DNA of 7,875 bases from Bacteriovoracaceae bacterium (GTDB taxonomy: Bacteria; Bdellovibrionota; UBA1018): contig CANMSW010000099.1 in NCBI GenBank assembly GCA_947500275.1, forward strand, positions 1 to 7,875. The letters are read 5' to 3'. Numbering within the stretch: position 1 is the first letter of the stretch; every line of letters begins with the position of its first letter. A model generated the notes under the pieces. The model had not been told where the DNA came from. It worked only from the letters and a program-made list of their open reading frames with translations, and searched no databases. This document shows, one piece after another, positions 6,955 through 7,875 of the stretch. Made by a program: the position numbers and the translations under genes.

Positions 6955-7002
6955 CTTGCACTGACGCTTGCAAGAAAGGACGGGGAGCCTCCCCGCAAGA
7001 AA
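6955..7002. repeat. Two hairpins and an 8-base direct repeat upstream of the lyase gene
   Basis: CTTGCA (6955-6960) pairs with TGCAAG (6969-6974) across an eight-base loop. CGGGG-AGCCT-CCCCG (6981-6995) is a perfect five-bp GC stem, extendable as a 7-bp inverted repeat around one base. GCAAGAAA occurs at 6970-6977 and again at 6995-7002, a 25-base period. The second hairpin ends 10 bases before the lyase ATG and holds the only GGAG nearby, so it could mask the ribosome site. Regulation is an inference. Confidence 0.4.
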
Positions 7003-7005
7003 CTC

Positions 7006-7875
7006 ATGGCTGGACAAAACAGGACGGCTGCAAAGAAAGAACCAGACTCGGTGCAACAGCAAAAAGTTCAGAGTCTTGGCTGGCAGGAGGCACACGATGA
7101 ACTCGGGGAAGTCCGACTCCCTCCGAACGTCGAGTACGGTCCCCACACCTGGCGAGCTCTTCGGTCGCTAGCGGTATCAGACCAGAGAACCCCTGATATT
7201 CTCATCGAGGCGCTTCTTCATGTGAAGCGCGCCTGTGCCCGGGCTAATCGAGAAACAGGCGCGTTGGACACCGCCGTAGCCCAGACGATCGAAGAGGCAA
7301 TCGAGAAGATATTGGCCGATCGAACGAACGATCCGGCACGGTGGAAAAGGCGCTTCCCTCTCGACTTCTGGCAGTCGGGCGCTGGCACGAATCTCAATAT
7401 GAACGTGAACGAAGTGGTCGCTCGGGTCGCGAACGGCACTACTCCCAACGGCGTGATTCGCCCGCATGATCACGTCAATCGCTCCCAATCGAGCAATTCA
7501 GTCTTCCCGACGGCCACTCGGGCCGCGCTTTTGATCGAATCGCGCACACTCCTGCACGAGCTCCATCTGGCTTCAAAGTCGCTCACTCTTCGCGCGAAGG
7601 GCTGGAACGAACTCCTGAAACCCGCCCGCACCCACCTCCAAGACGCCGTCCCCACGACTTTCGGACGCGAGGTGAACGCTTGGGCTCAGGCGCTCGAACG
7701 TTGCCGGCACTGGATCGGTGAGTCGCGGACTGAGCTCCAAAAAATTGCGTTGGGCGCTGGCGCTGCCGGGACTGGCCTCTGCGTCCCCGAACATTTCGGA
7801 GAGCGAGCGTGTGAGGCGCTTCGCGAAGAAATCCACGAACCCGGCCTGACGGATCATTCCGAACAAGGCGTCGAC
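7006..7875 (+). CDS. Fumarase/aspartase-superfamily lyase (FumC/AspA-like), 3' end outside window
   Basis: A continuous frame of 290 codons runs from ATG 7006 to the right edge without a stop; the nearest in-frame upstream stop is TAA 6934-6936. The family catalyses reversible beta-elimination giving fumarate. Signatures appear in the right order: DELGEVRLPP (31-40), YGPHTWRAL (44-52), FWQSGAGTNLNMNVNEV (121-137), DHVNRSQSSNS (155-165), RTHLQDAVP (208-216) and ALGAGAAGTGL (248-258). Relative to E. coli FumC, A-site residues T128 (GAGT), S162, S163, N164 and T209-H210 are kept. Several usually conserved positions differ: the Asp after SSN is S165 (D142), the HPND element is RPHD (H129 is R152), LGGTA is LGAGA, and TGLN is TGLC. 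The loop before DHVN is several residues short. The catalytic serine loop (GSS...KVNP) falls beyond the window. About 30 residues precede the domain. Features are mixed between class II fumarase and aspartate ammonia-lyase, so I do not choose between them; a diverged paralogue is possible. The ribosome site is poor and lies next to a GC-rich hairpin. Confidence 0.88.
   Translation, partial: MAGQNRTAAKKEPDSVQQQKVQSLGWQEAHDELGEVRLPPNVEYGPHTWRALRSLAVSDQRTPDILIEALLHVKRACARANRETGALDTAVAQTIEEAIEKILADRTNDPARWKRRFPLDFWQSGAGTNLNMNVNEVVARVANGTTPNGVIRPHDHVNRSQSSNSVFPTATRAALLIESRTLLHELHLASKSLTLRAKGWNELLKPARTHLQDAVPTTFGREVNAWAQALERCRHWIGESRTELQKIALGAGAAGTGLCVPEHFGERACEALREEIHEPGLTDHSEQGVD

Noticed and set aside
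6902..6973. Response regulator start at 6973 (163 aa)
   Set aside because: The extra 24 residues precede the universal receiver start (KVLVVEDD) and run through the strong Shine-Dalgarno.
7177..7866. Minus-strand open frames at the right end
   Set aside because: The plus strand of this stretch encodes the fumarase/aspartase signatures in one uninterrupted frame, so these are shadows.
1..7875. CRISPR array, tRNA/rRNA genes, defence or toxin-antitoxin system
   Set aside because: I saw no regularly spaced repeats, no tRNA-like cloverleaf or rRNA sequence, and no small paired toxin-antitoxin genes. All intergenic gaps are about 100 bases or less.

Overview
The window reads like ordinary chromosomal DNA of a Gram-negative bacterium with moderately high GC. 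It has a periplasmic MepA-type murein endopeptidase, a membrane-associated FAD glycerol-3-phosphate dehydrogenase and a bacterial-type AspRS. Genes are packed tightly and carry no phage or plasmid signature except a transposase remnant at the left edge. A proteobacterium or a Bdellovibrionota-like relative is plausible, but the lineage is a guess from gene content and not a demonstrated fact.

Layout, left to right. (1) Positions 3-221, plus strand: the C-terminal-side piece of an IS21-type (IstA) transposase enters from the left and runs into the 3' end of mepA. (2) Positions 4896 down to 142, minus strand: a compact cluster aspS > glpD > mepA. aspS and glpD share a 4-base ATGA overlap. glpD and mepA overlap by about 56 bases. 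Protein synthesis, glycerol/lipid metabolism and cell-wall remodelling are therefore apparently co-transcribed. (3) Positions 4897-5001: a 105-base divergent intergenic region with a near-perfect 10-bp inverted repeat. (4) Positions 5002-6450, plus strand: a two-HKD phospholipase D-family enzyme. (5) Positions 6482-6901, minus strand: a single-domain CheY-like response regulator, convergent with the phospholipase gene. (6) Positions 6902-7005: a second divergent intergenic region with hairpins, an 8-base direct repeat and a doubled Shine-Dalgarno. (7) From 7006 to the right edge, plus strand: 290 codons of an unterminated fumarase/aspartase-superfamily gene.

Functional links are modest. GlpD and the phospholipase D-like enzyme both touch glycerophospholipid metabolism and sit on either side of aspS. 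MepA acts on the wall. AspRS shows residues associated with non-discriminating enzymes, which would tie it to tRNA-dependent asparagine synthesis. The response regulator has no partner kinase in view. I found no CRISPR array, RNA gene or defence island, and no convincing new system. The items most worth a second look are the fumarase/aspartase-like gene with altered conserved positions, the ND-type AspRS signature, the transposase/mepA junction, and the structured divergent intergenic regions.
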